From NCBI RefSeq assembly GCF_017614965.1, contig NZ_WVUG01000052.1, positions 1-37,450 of the forward strand: DNA of 37,450 nucleotides, given 5' to 3'. The notes below the pieces were generated by a model that saw nothing but the letters and a program-made list of their open reading frames with translations, had not been told where the DNA came from and did no database searches. Origin of the DNA: Streptomyces griseorubiginosus (GTDB lineage Bacteria; Actinomycetota; Actinomycetes; Streptomycetales; Streptomycetaceae). The position numbers and the translations under genes are program-made. Positions 1 through 8,034 of this stretch are shown one piece after another (position 1 is the first letter of the stretch; each line of letters begins with the position of its first letter).

Positions 1-2
1 CC

Positions 3-260
3 TCCCGCTACGGCGTCAGCGCCGACCGCCCCCAGCCCCAGCAACGCTGGCTGCCGGAGGCGTGGAACGGGCAGGCGTGGCAGCTGTGCGGCACCCCGAG
101 GCGGGACCGGCGCGAGGCCGAGCTGTATCTCGCCGCCCAGCGTCGCGGGCCGCGCCCCGCCATGGCGTACCGGCTCGTGCACGAGTTCACCGACTACGAG
201 GTGCTGCGGGTGTGGGGCACCCCGGTGCACGTCGACATCGAGCCGCTGGGGAACCTCTAG
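3..260 (+). CDS. C-terminal end of an unknown protein (5' truncated)
   Basis: An open frame enters from the left edge and ends at a TAG at 258-260, giving 85 visible residues. Its codons have G/C in most third positions, as in the real genes nearby, whereas the overlapping frame starting at 62 does not read as a protein. The visible part is rich in Arg, Trp and Gln and ends in a Val/Tyr/Leu-rich stretch (YEVLRVWGTPVHVDIEPLG). I see no recognisable motif and do not assign a function. The start lies outside the window. Confidence 0.6.
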   Translation, partial: SRYGVSADRPQPQQRWLPEAWNGQAWQLCGTPRRDRREAELYLAAQRRGPRPAMAYRLVHEFTDYEVLRVWGTPVHVDIEPLGNL

Positions 261-337
261 GGCCGGAGAAGGGGCAACACGGCTCGGCTACCCGCTCAAG
301 CCCAGAGAGCTTGCTTGAAGCAACGAACCGCGCACCA

Positions 338-931
338 TCAGGCCGCCCCCGGCCTCCACATCGTCGTCACCACCTGGCCGCCGGGGAGGGTGATCCGGTC
401 CCGGGCGGTGAAGCCGACGCTCTCGTACCGCTCGAGATTGGCGGGATTGGTCGACTCCAGGTAGGCGGGCGCGCCCAACTCGTCGATGCGGGCGAGGCTT
501 TCGGACAGCAGGCCCATCCCGAGGCCCTTGCCCCGGTGATCGGTGTGGGTGCCGAGGATGGTGAGGTGGAAGAACGGCTCGGCCGGGTGCGCCTCCTCGA
601 ACAGCTCCCCGACCTCCATGATCCCCCGGGCGGTGACGGGGTCGGTGGCCTCGGCCAACCGCCCCTCCAGACCGTCCATTTCGTCCTGCGTCAGCTCGAC
701 ACCGCCCGGCGGGATCCACAGGGCGGCGGCCTCGACGTCCGGGGTCACCAGGGTCCAGGGGTAGCGCAGGGCGGAGATGGCGTAGATCCGCCACATCACG
801 GCCGCCTGCTCCGCCCGCCGCCCCTCGTCGGGGAAGGCCGGTCCCCACACGGGGTCATGGAGGAAGGCGGAGGTGAAGGTGGCGACGATGCCGTCGACGT
901 CGGAGGGCGCGGCGGAGCGGGCGAAGGTCAT
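338..931 (-). CDS. GNAT family N-acetyltransferase
   Basis: A 197-residue protein predicted to move an acetyl group from acetyl-CoA to an unknown amine. Seen: the acetyl-CoA loop RGKGLGMGLL at about residues 128-137, preceded by a beta strand (FFHLTILGT) and followed by the LARIDELGAPAYLESTNPANLERYESVGF segment typical of GNAT motif B, where the Tyr/Phe-rich turn closes the fold. I chose the ATG at 931 because GGAGG sits 8-9 bases ahead of it. The same frame stays open far upstream (to 1540), but that part crosses a minisatellite and the end of the next gene and is not protein-like. The substrate cannot be read from sequence. Confidence 0.85.
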   Translation of the reverse strand: MTFARSAAPSDVDGIVATFTSAFLHDPVWGPAFPDEGRRAEQAAVMWRIYAISALRYPWTLVTPDVEAAALWIPPGGVELTQDEMDGLEGRLAEATDPVTARGIMEVGELFEEAHPAEPFFHLTILGTHTDHRGKGLGMGLLSESLARIDELGAPAYLESTNPANLERYESVGFTARDRITLPGGQVVTTMWRPGAA

Positions 932-968
932 GCGGTCATCCTCCACCCGTCCGGGGGGCGCGGTCCCT

Positions 969-1090
969 GGTCCGCCGCTCAAGGTCCGCCGCTCAAGGTC
1001 CCAGGCTCCAAGTCCCATGTCTGGTCCCATGTTTCTGGTCCCATCTTTCTGGTCCCCTGCTTCTGGTCCATGCTTCTGGTCCCAGGGACG
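969..1090. repeat. Degenerate 12-14-base minisatellite, about nine units
   Basis: Units begin GGTCC and run GGTCCGCCGCTCAA twice (969-982, 983-996), then drift through GGTCCCATGTTTCT, GGTCCCATCTTTCT and GGTCCCCTGCTTCT to a last unit at 1078-1090. It fills most of the gap between the GNAT gene (start 931) and the end of the reductase gene (1117). No hairpin dominates it, so it looks like replication slippage in a spacer rather than a terminator. Confidence 0.85.
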
Positions 1091-1116
1091 TGCGCCCCAC
1101 CGGATCGCCCCCGGCG

Positions 1117-2232
1117 TCAGCTCAGCGAGCGCAGCGCCGTCGCGTCGTAGGGGCGGAGCTCCTCGAAGCGGCCGGCCAGCACCTTCGTCGCCCACTCGGG
1201 GTCCTGGAGCAGCGCCCGGCCGACGGCGACCAGGTCGTACTCCTCCCGCTCCAGGCTGTCCAGCAGGTCGTCGATGCCGCGGACCGGCGAACCCTCGCCC
1301 GCGAAGCCGCGGATGAAGTCCCCGTCGAGACCGACCGAGCCCACCGTGATCGCCGGCTTGCCGGTCAGCTTCTTCGTCCACCCGGCCAGATTCAGGTCGG
1401 CGCCCTCGAACTCGGGCAGCCAGTAGCGGCGCGTGGACGCGTGGAACGCGTCGACGCCGGCCGCGGCCAGCGGCGCGAGCACCGCCTCCAGCTCCTCCGG
1501 CGTCTCGGCGAGCCGCGCGTCGTAGTTGTCCGACTTCCACTGCGAGTACCGGAAGATGACCGGGAACTCCGGCGACACCGTCTCCCGTACGGCCGCCACG
1601 ATCTCCGCCGCGAACTTCGTACGGGCGACCCGGTCACCGCCGTACGCGTCGCCACGCCGGTTGGTGCCGGCCCACAGGAACTGGTCGATCAGGTAGCCGT
1701 GCGCGCCGTGCAGCTCCACGCCGTCGAACCCGATGCGCTCCGCCGCGGCCGCGGCCTCGGCGAACGCGCCGATGACGTCGTCGATGTCGCGCTGGGTCAT
1801 CGCGGCGCCCTTGCCCTCGGTGCCGTCGAGGCGGATGCCGGAGGGACCGACGGCGGGCGCGTCGGCGTACGGCGCCTGACCCTGCTCGCGCACCATGCCG
1901 ATGTGCCACAGCTGCGGCACGATCGTGCCGCCCGCCGCGTGCACCGCCTCGGCGACCTTCTGCCAGCCCGCGAGCTGCTCCTCACCGTGGAAGCGCGGGA
2001 CGCGGTCGCTGCTCCCGGCCGACTCGTGGCCGACGTAGGTGCCCTCGGTGACGATCAGACCGACCCCGGCGGCGGCCCGGCGGGAGTAGTACGACGCGAC
2101 GTCCTCGCCGGGGACTCCGCCCGGGGAGAACTGGCGGGTCATCGGCGCCATCACGATGCGGTTGGGGACGGTCAGGCCGTTGATCGCGGTGGGCCGGGAC
2201 AGGATCTCGGCGGCGCGGGAGGTGGTGGTCAC
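1117..2232 (-). CDS. NADH:flavin oxidoreductase, Old Yellow Enzyme family
   Basis: A 371-residue FMN-dependent TIM-barrel ene-reductase that would use NAD(P)H to reduce activated C=C bonds of enones or similar electrophiles in the cytosol. Seen: the N-terminal barrel strand NRIVMAPMTR, the PQLWHIG strand, and the family hallmark HGAHGYLIDQFLW (about residue 175), whose His pair binds the substrate carbonyl. Near the C terminus, VGRALLQDPEW closes the FMN phosphate site. Length is normal for the family. The start codon is GTG at 2232, with GAGG about 13 bases upstream. A 16-base imperfect palindrome lies 18-33 bases ahead of the start and could be an operator. The physiological substrate is unknown. 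Confidence 0.92.
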   Translation of the reverse strand: MTTTSRAAEILSRPTAINGLTVPNRIVMAPMTRQFSPGGVPGEDVASYYSRRAAAGVGLIVTEGTYVGHESAGSSDRVPRFHGEEQLAGWQKVAEAVHAAGGTIVPQLWHIGMVREQGQAPYADAPAVGPSGIRLDGTEGKGAAMTQRDIDDVIGAFAEAAAAAERIGFDGVELHGAHGYLIDQFLWAGTNRRGDAYGGDRVARTKFAAEIVAAVRETVSPEFPVIFRYSQWKSDNYDARLAETPEELEAVLAPLAAAGVDAFHASTRRYWLPEFEGADLNLAGWTKKLTGKPAITVGSVGLDGDFIRGFAGEGSPVRGIDDLLDSLEREEYDLVAVGRALLQDPEWATKVLAGRFEELRPYDATALRSLS

Positions 2233-2249
2233 GCGGGGAAACCTCTCGG

Positions 2250-2265
2250 TATGTGCATACGCATA
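2250..2265 (-). promoter_or_regulatory. Candidate operator of the OYE gene
   Basis: TATGTGCATACGCATA is an imperfect inverted repeat (6 of 8 positions pair) 18 bases upstream of the GTG start of the reductase, where a MarR- or TetR-type repressor would block transcription. OYE genes are often controlled by an electrophile-sensing repressor, but none is encoded next to this one. This is inference from position and symmetry only. Confidence 0.35.
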
Positions 2266-2337
2266 AACACTGCCTCAGCGTCAACCGCCCCACGCGTCAC
2301 GGCATTTCCGGCTGCCCTGTGACCCCGGACACGCCGA

Positions 2338-2375
2338 AGGGCGGCACCCCCTGCCGGAGCAGGAAGTGCCGCCCT
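2338..2375 (-). terminator. Terminator hairpin downstream of groEL2
   Basis: AGGGCGGCAC (2338-2347) pairs perfectly with GTGCCGCCCT (2366-2375). The intervening bases form an inner stem CCTGC/GCAGG, so the whole element makes one long hairpin 44 bases past the groEL2 stop. There is no strong U tract, which is usual for Streptomyces terminators. Confidence 0.75.
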
Positions 2376-2418
2376 CCGTAAGGACGTTGATCAACCGGGA
2401 CCGAGGCCCCGAGGCCGA

Positions 2419-4149
<1,731 letters not shown>

Positions 4150-4168
4150 TCACCGACCCGGTCCTTCT

Positions 4169-4195
4169 TTGTCACTCTCACCTTCAGAGTGCTAA
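4169..4195 (-). promoter_or_regulatory. CIRCE operator 1 (HrcA site), proximal
   Basis: TTGTCACTC (4169-4177), nine bases, then GAGTGCTAA (4187-4195). This matches the CIRCE plan TTAGCACTC-N9-GAGTGCTAA with two mismatches, both in the left arm. It lies about 130 bases upstream of the groEL2 ATG. Binding by the HrcA repressor is established for this motif; binding here is inferred. Confidence 0.85.
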
Positions 4196-4204
4196 CGCCA
4201 ATGA

Positions 4205-4231
4205 TTAGCACTCGCCCCTGCCGAGTGCAAG
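4205..4231 (-). promoter_or_regulatory. CIRCE operator 2 (HrcA site), distal
   Basis: TTAGCACTC (4205-4213), nine bases, then GAGTGCAAG (4223-4231): a second CIRCE with one perfect arm. It starts exactly nine bases after operator 1 ends, so the four half-sites are evenly spaced with 9-base gaps. Confidence 0.85.
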
Positions 4232-4291
4232 CGCCTCCCGGGTACTGGGCAGGTCTCGCAGGGGATCCGGGGCCACCTGACGCAGACATGC

Positions 4292-4336
4292 CGAAGGGCC
4301 CGTACCCATGACTCCCCATGGGGTACGAGCCCTTCG
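4292..4336 (-). terminator. Terminator hairpin of the cold-shock gene
   Basis: CGAAGGGC at the left end pairs with GCCCTTCG at the right end, and inner GTACCCAT/CCATGGGGTAC bases extend the stem. It starts 44 bases past the csp stop codon. It separates csp from the groEL2 promoter, and no U tract follows. Confidence 0.7.
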
Positions 4337-4379
4337 AAGAAAACAGAAGAACGACGCTGCGATCTACCCGGCGCGTGCT

Positions 4380-4586
4380 TCAGCTGGTCGCGAGTCGGAC
4401 CATGTCCGCCTGCGGCCCCTTCTGACCCTGCGAGATCTCGAAATCGACCCGCTGGCCCTCTTCCAGGGTGCGGTACCCGTCCATCTGGATGGCGCTGTAG
4501 TGGACGAAAACATCCGCACCACCGTCGACCGCGATGAAGCCGTACCCCTTCTCCGCGTTGAACCACTTGACGGTGCCCTGAGCCAT
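4380..4586 (-). CDS. Cold-shock domain protein (CspA family)
   Basis: A 68-residue single-domain nucleic-acid chaperone that binds and melts single-stranded RNA. Seen: [18 protein letters not shown] with the RNP1 motif KGYGFI, and RNP2 as VFVHYSAI; the aromatic residues of both form the RNA-binding face. Length is the standard 67-70 residues. I use the ATG at 4586 because GGGGAG lies 7 bases ahead and the family begins exactly there; an in-frame ATG at 4616 would add ten atypical residues. The leader is long and carries a 7-bp hairpin (4618-4636), a layout known from other csp genes where leader folding controls expression. Streptomyces has several paralogues and I cannot tell which one this is. 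Confidence 0.95.
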   Translation of the reverse strand: MAQGTVKWFNAEKGYGFIAVDGGADVFVHYSAIQMDGYRTLEEGQRVDFEISQGQKGPQADMVRLATS

Positions 4587-4617
4587 GCCTAACTCCCCTA
4601 TTACTGGCCCTTGCACA

Positions 4618-4636
4618 GACCCGCACTTCGCGGGTC
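4618..4636 (-). promoter_or_regulatory. Hairpin in the csp 5' leader
   Basis: GACCCGC (4618-4624) and GCGGGTC (4630-4636) form a perfect 7-bp stem with a 5-base loop, about 30 bases upstream of the csp start. In the transcript it would sit just ahead of the ribosome site. A thermosensing or stability role is inference. Confidence 0.55.
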
Positions 4637-4939
4637 CGGGTCAGACCTCACCCCCCACGGTTTGGGGGCGTGCGCCGGAACGCGTCGACCGCGGCTGAAT
4701 GTATCTGTCCAACTGCCGTCTGCAACAGGTCAATCGGACGAGAATTCTGGACGTCAGGGGTCCGGAATGTAGTGAGAATTCGCCCGAATTCAGGGCAAGT
4801 CGGGCCCCATAAAGGGCGCATAAGACGCAAAAGACGTGCACACTTTGGCTACTTCTCATCGCATCCGGAGGCGGTACTCATATGCGTTCGGCATGCGGGA
4901 GGCAGCAGGTTCCCCAACTGTACCGTGCTCAACCATGCA
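4637..4939. other. Gene-free upstream region of csp
   Basis: About 300 bases with lower GC than the surroundings and three GAATTC hexamers (two close together at about 4776-4790). It should contain the csp promoter and most of its long leader. A TTGCAG with a TACATT 16 bases further on (minus strand, around 4698-4725) is the only promoter-like pair I found, and it is weak. Short frames here have no ribosome site and no coding-type codon bias. Confidence 0.4.
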
Positions 4940-4978
4940 GAATTGCCCCCTCCGTTTCTCTCACGGAGGAGGCAATTC
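4940..4978. terminator. Strong bidirectional terminator after metO
   Basis: GAATTGCCCCCTCCG (4940-4954) and CGGAGGAGGCAATTC (4964-4978) pair at 14 of 15 positions with a 9-base loop. The AATT in the arm gives a partial U run on either strand. It lies 50 bases past the metO stop and insulates csp from the methionine operon. Confidence 0.8.
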
Positions 4979-5028
4979 GATGAACACTCGGTAATCGCTG
5001 TTACCGACGGTAATGATCGGTCATCCGG

Positions 5029-5304
5029 TCAGCCACCGGCGACCGCGGGAATGATCGAGACACCCGCACCGTCCGGCGTGGCCGTCTCCAGCCCCTGCTC
5101 GAACCGCACGTCGTCGTCGTTGACGTACACGTTGACGAACCGCCGCAGCTTGCCCTGGTCGTCGAGGACCCGGGCGGCGATCCCCGTGTGGTTCTTCTCC
5201 AGATCGGCGATGACCTCGGCCAGGGTCGCGCCCTCGGCGCTCACCTCGGCCTGACCGCCGGTGTAGGTGCGCAGGATGGTGGGGATGCGGACGTTGACGC
5301 TCAT
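5029..5304 (-). CDS. metO: Ubiquitin-like sulfur carrier protein (MetO/CysO/ThiS type)
   Basis: A 91-residue beta-grasp protein ending in PAVAGG. The C-terminal Gly-Gly is adenylated and thiocarboxylated in this family so the protein can donate sulfur. The body (VNVRIPTILRTYTGG, RRFVNVYVNDDDVRF, VSIIPAVAGG) follows the mycobacterial CysO pattern closely. The partner here is not a cysteine synthase but the threonine-synthase-like enzyme encoded 115 bases upstream on the same strand. Recent Streptomyces work as I recall it describes such a pair, MetM/MetO, turning O-phosphohomoserine into homocysteine. The SAM-I riboswitch ahead of the operon fits that. GGAGG lies 8 bases before the ATG. A second CysO role in cysteine synthesis remains possible. 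Confidence 0.88.
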   Translation of the reverse strand: MSVNVRIPTILRTYTGGQAEVSAEGATLAEVIADLEKNHTGIAARVLDDQGKLRRFVNVYVNDDDVRFEQGLETATPDGAGVSIIPAVAGG

Positions 5305-5327
5305 GCTGATGACCTCCGGTCAGGACG

Positions 5328-5345
5328 GCGCCCCGTAAGGGGCGC
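5328..5345 (-). promoter_or_regulatory. Intercistronic hairpin between metM and metO
   Basis: GCGCCCC-GTAA-GGGGCGC is a perfect 7-bp stem with a tetraloop, between the metM stop (5420) and the metO ribosome site. It could adjust the ratio of enzyme to carrier protein by partial termination or mRNA processing. This role is inferred. Confidence 0.5.
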
Positions 5346-5419
5346 GAGGCTGGGTTGGATGTGCGGCCGCCGCGTGGGCGCGACCAGCCCCCGCGGCCCG
5401 CAGACGAACAATTACCTGC

Positions 5420-6706
5420 TTACGCCAGCCCAGCTTCCCGGAAGGACTCCAGGTTCGGGCGGATCGTCGCGGTGAGCCCCGTGCCGGCCACCGCGTCCAA
5501 GGTCTTCAGCCCGTCGCCGGTGTTGAGGACGACGGTGGTGAGGCTCGGATCCAGCACACCGTCCTCGATCAGCTTCTTCGTCACGCCGACGGTCACCCCG
5601 CCGGCGGTCTCCGCGAAGATGCCCTCGGTCCGGGCGAGCAACTTGATCGCGTCGACGATCTGCTCGTCGTTCACGTCCTCCACCGCCCCGCCGGTACGCC
5701 GCGCGATGTCCAGGACGTACGGGCCGTCCGCCGGGTTGCCGATGGCCAGCGACTTGGCGATGGTGTTCGGCTTCTGCGGCCGGACCACGTCGTGCCCCGC
5801 CTTGTACGCGACGGAGACCGGGCTGCACCCCTCGGCCTGCGCGCCGAAGATCTTGTACGGCTTGTCCTCGACGAGCCCGAGCCTGATCAGCTCCTGCAGC
5901 CCCTTGTCGATCTTCGTCAGCTGCGATCCGGAGGCGATCGGCACCACCAGCTGGTCGGGCAGCTTCCAGCCGAGCTGCTCGCAGATCTCGTACGCCAGGG
6001 TCTTGGAGCCCTCCGCGTAGTACGGCCGCAGGTTGACGTTGACGAAGCCCCAGCCCTCGCCGGCCGGGTCGCCGATCAGCTCGGAGCAGAAGCGGTTCAC
6101 GTCGTCGTAGTTGCCCTCGATGCCGACGAGCTCACCGCCGTAGACCGCGGCCATGACGACCTTGCCCTGCTCCAGGTCGTGCGGGATGAACACGCAGGAG
6201 CGGAAGCCGGCCCGGGCGGCGGCGGCGCCGACCGCGCCCGCGAGGTTGCCGGTGGAGGAGCAGGAGAGGGTGGTGAAGCCGAAGGCGCGCGCGGCCTCCA
6301 GGGCCTGGGCGACGACACGGTCCTTGAAGGAGTGCGTCGGATTGCCGGAGTCGTCCTTGACGTACAGGCCGCCGGTCACGCCCAGCTCGCGGGCGAGGTT
6401 GTCGGCCTTGACGAGCTTGGTCCAGCCGGGGTTGATGTTCGGCTTGGTGGCCACGTCCGCCGGGACGGGCAGCAGCGGCGCGTAACGCCAGATGTTCGAA
6501 GGTCCCGCTTCGATCCGCTTGCGGAGTTCCTCGGTGTCGTAGGCCGAGAAGTCGTACGCGATCTCGAGCGGGCCGAAACACTCCTCGCAGGCGAAGACCG
6601 GGCCGAGCGGTACCCGGTGGCCGCATTCGCGGCAGCTCAGCGCCGCGGCGGGACCGAGGTCGACGGTCCGGGAGTCGGTGGTGCTTGCAACAGTCTGCGC
6701 AGCCAT
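5420..6706 (-). CDS. metM: Threonine-synthase-like PLP enzyme, probable MetM homocysteine synthase
   Basis: A 428-residue fold-type II PLP enzyme. Seen: a zinc-ribbon-like start with Cys25, Cys28, Cys40 and Cys43; the PLP lysine in GNPTHSFKDR (Lys128); the phosphate loop SCSSTGNLAGAVGAAAARAG; and NTGDGLKTLDAV near the end. A search would name it threonine synthase (O-phosphohomoserine to threonine). Two things point to sulfur chemistry instead: a complete SAM-I riboswitch directly upstream, and a GG-ending sulfur carrier directly downstream. Both match the reported Streptomyces MetM/MetO pathway, in which the enzyme uses O-phosphohomoserine plus thiocarboxylated MetO to make homocysteine. I take the ATG at 6706, just past the riboswitch. 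A true threonine synthase should then be encoded elsewhere, next to hom/thrB. Fold: certain; MetM role: likely. Confidence 0.9.
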   Translation of the reverse strand: MAAQTVASTTDSRTVDLGPAAALSCRECGHRVPLGPVFACEECFGPLEIAYDFSAYDTEELRKRIEAGPSNIWRYAPLLPVPADVATKPNINPGWTKLVKADNLARELGVTGGLYVKDDSGNPTHSFKDRVVAQALEAARAFGFTTLSCSSTGNLAGAVGAAAARAGFRSCVFIPHDLEQGKVVMAAVYGGELVGIEGNYDDVNRFCSELIGDPAGEGWGFVNVNLRPYYAEGSKTLAYEICEQLGWKLPDQLVVPIASGSQLTKIDKGLQELIRLGLVEDKPYKIFGAQAEGCSPVSVAYKAGHDVVRPQKPNTIAKSLAIGNPADGPYVLDIARRTGGAVEDVNDEQIVDAIKLLARTEGIFAETAGGVTVGVTKKLIEDGVLDPSLTTVVLNTGDGLKTLDAVAGTGLTATIRPNLESFREAGLA

Positions 6707-6726
6707 GTGAGGCGAGGCCCTTTCTC

Positions 6727-6877
6727 CTCATCTTCCTCACGACGCATCTCGCCGTGAGACGGATTTGGCACCTTCCCTAGCCGGGAGCCTCGCGGAATGA
6801 TCAACGTCGATCTACGAGACCGGCTGGAGGGTTGCCGGGGCTTCATCGGGCCGTGTCCCTCTGCCCCTCTGGATGAG
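6727..6877 (-). promoter_or_regulatory. SAM-I (S-box) riboswitch ahead of metM
   Basis: Read on the minus strand from 6877. P1 is CTCATC pairing with GATGAG (6732-6727). The core GAGGGAC is followed by GATGAAGCCCCGGCAACC (6847-6830) and GGTGCCAAATCC (6772-6761), which are the invariant S-box segments making the kink turn, the pseudoknot and the SAM pocket. The variable arm between them is long (about 55 bases). The 3' P1 strand runs straight into GAGGAG about 20 bases before the metM ATG, and I see no terminator, so SAM binding more likely blocks translation than transcription. The ligand is established for the family. This element ties the gene to methionine/SAM supply. Confidence 0.93.
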
Positions 6878-7005
6878 CGGTATTCGGTTGTACGTTCAAT
6901 GACCTCGGACATGCGATGGTCATCGACGTTGTTCAAGACTGTAACCGAAGGCCAGGACAGTTGAGAGAGTCGTCCGAACCGCGAGACAAGTGAGGAGCCG
7001 CCTAC
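6878..7005. promoter_or_regulatory. Divergent promoter region metM / gpgS
   Basis: This 128-base stretch must hold promoters for the riboswitch transcript (minus) and gpgS (plus). It is clearly less GC-rich than its flanks, with TTGAAC-type hexamers on the minus strand. I could not pick a convincing -10/-35 pair for either gene. Confidence 0.4.
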
Positions 7006-7950
7006 GTGCTGGAAGAAGTCGAGCGCTGGCTGAGCACCCGCTCCTGGTCCGTCACCGACCGACCGCTCCACCAGATCCTGGCCGCAAAACAACGCACGGG
7101 CCGGACGGTGTCCGTCGTGCTGCCCGCGCTGAACGAGGAGGAGACGGTCGGCGACATCGTCGCGATCATCCGTCACGACCTGATGCAGCAGGTCCCCCTG
7201 GTCGACGAGATCGTGGTCGTCGACTCCGGCTCCACCGACCGCACGTCGGCGGTCGCCGCGTCGGCCGGCGCGCGGGTCGTCCACCGCGACGACATCCTGC
7301 CCCGCCTCCCGGCCGTCCCCGGCAAGGGCGAGGTGCTGTGGCGCTCGCTGCTGGTCACCACCGGGGACATCGTCTGCTTCATCGACGCCGACCTGAAGGA
7401 GTTCTCCTCCGACTTCGTCTCCGGCATCGTCGGCCCGCTGCTCACCGACCCGGGGATCGACCTGGTCAAGGGCATGTACGACCGCCCGCTCGGCGGCGCG
7501 AGGGGCCAGGGCGGCCGGGTCACCGAACTCATGGCCCGCCCGCTGCTCAACATGCACTGGCCGCAACTGGCCGGTTTCGTCCAGCCGCTCGGCGGCGAAT
7601 ACGCGGCCCGGCGCAGCCTGCTGGAACAGCTGCCCTTCCCCGTCGGCTACGGCGTGGAGCTCGGCATGCTGGTCGACGCCCTGCACCTGGTCGGCCTCGA
7701 CGCCCTCGCCCAGGTCGACGTCGGCGTCCGCAAGCACCGGCACCAGGACGGACAGGCCCTGGGCCGCATGGCCGCGGCCATCTACCGCACGGCCCAGCTC
7801 CGGCTCGCCCGCGGCCACCTCATCCGTCCCTCCCTCACCCAGTTCGAGCGGGGCGAGGACGGCTTCGAGCCGCGCACCTATTCGGTGGACACCGAGGAGC
7901 GGCCGCCCATGGTGGAGATCGCGGAGTACGCGGAGCGCAAGGTCGCGTAA
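7006..7950 (+). CDS. gpgS: Glucosyl-3-phosphoglycerate synthase (GT81)
   Basis: A 314-residue GT-A glycosyltransferase that joins glucose from an NDP-glucose donor to 3-phosphoglycerate, the first step to glucosylglycerate and, in mycobacteria, to methylglucose lipopolysaccharide. Seen: the nucleotide loop VVLPALNEEETV (residues 37-48), VVVDSGSTDRT (71-80), GKGE (106-109) and the metal-binding DAD at 127-129 in FIDADLKEF; later GGEYAARR and a GYGVELGMLVD segment match the acceptor side of the family. Start is GTG at 7006 with GAGGAG nine bases upstream. Neighbours make trehalose, so the block is devoted to compatible solutes. No gpgP phosphatase is adjacent. Confidence 0.88.
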   Translation: MLEEVERWLSTRSWSVTDRPLHQILAAKQRTGRTVSVVLPALNEEETVGDIVAIIRHDLMQQVPLVDEIVVVDSGSTDRTSAVAASAGARVVHRDDILPRLPAVPGKGEVLWRSLLVTTGDIVCFIDADLKEFSSDFVSGIVGPLLTDPGIDLVKGMYDRPLGGARGQGGRVTELMARPLLNMHWPQLAGFVQPLGGEYAARRSLLEQLPFPVGYGVELGMLVDALHLVGLDALAQVDVGVRKHRHQDGQALGRMAAAIYRTAQLRLARGHLIRPSLTQFERGEDGFEPRTYSVDTEERPPMVEIAEYAERKVA

Positions 7951-8021
7951 CCCCGCGGAGCGGGCCGTATACGGGGCGAGGCCGTGAACCGGCCATACGT
8001 TTGAGTGTTTCCGGGCCGGGC

Positions 8022-8027
8022 TAGGTT
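8022..8027 (+). promoter_or_regulatory. Leaderless-type -10 box of otsA
   Basis: TAGGTT ends 7 bases before the ATG at 8035, so transcription would start at or next to the A of the start codon. TTGAGT at 8001-8006 is a possible -35 with a short 15-base spacer. Confidence 0.5.
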
Positions 8028-8034
8028 GAGGCGT

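Noticed and set aside
311..323. Palindrome TTGCTTGAAGCAA after the first GNAT
   Set aside because: Six-base arms around one base, no U run and no clear partner; likely chance.
62..1150. Long plus-strand open frame
   Set aside because: Antisense to the GNAT and part of the OYE gene; Gly/Arg/Gln-rich low-complexity translation and no ribosome site. A shadow of high-GC third positions.
338..1540. Extended 400-residue version of the first GNAT
   Set aside because: The extra N terminus crosses the minisatellite and the OYE gene; the ATG at 931 has a good ribosome site.
4742..4790. Three GAATTC hexamers as an operator array
   Set aside because: Irregular spacing and no known regulator motif; probably just lower GC in the leader.
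4641..4859. Short frames in the csp upstream region
   Set aside because: No ribosome site, mixed third positions, and they occupy the expected leader/promoter.
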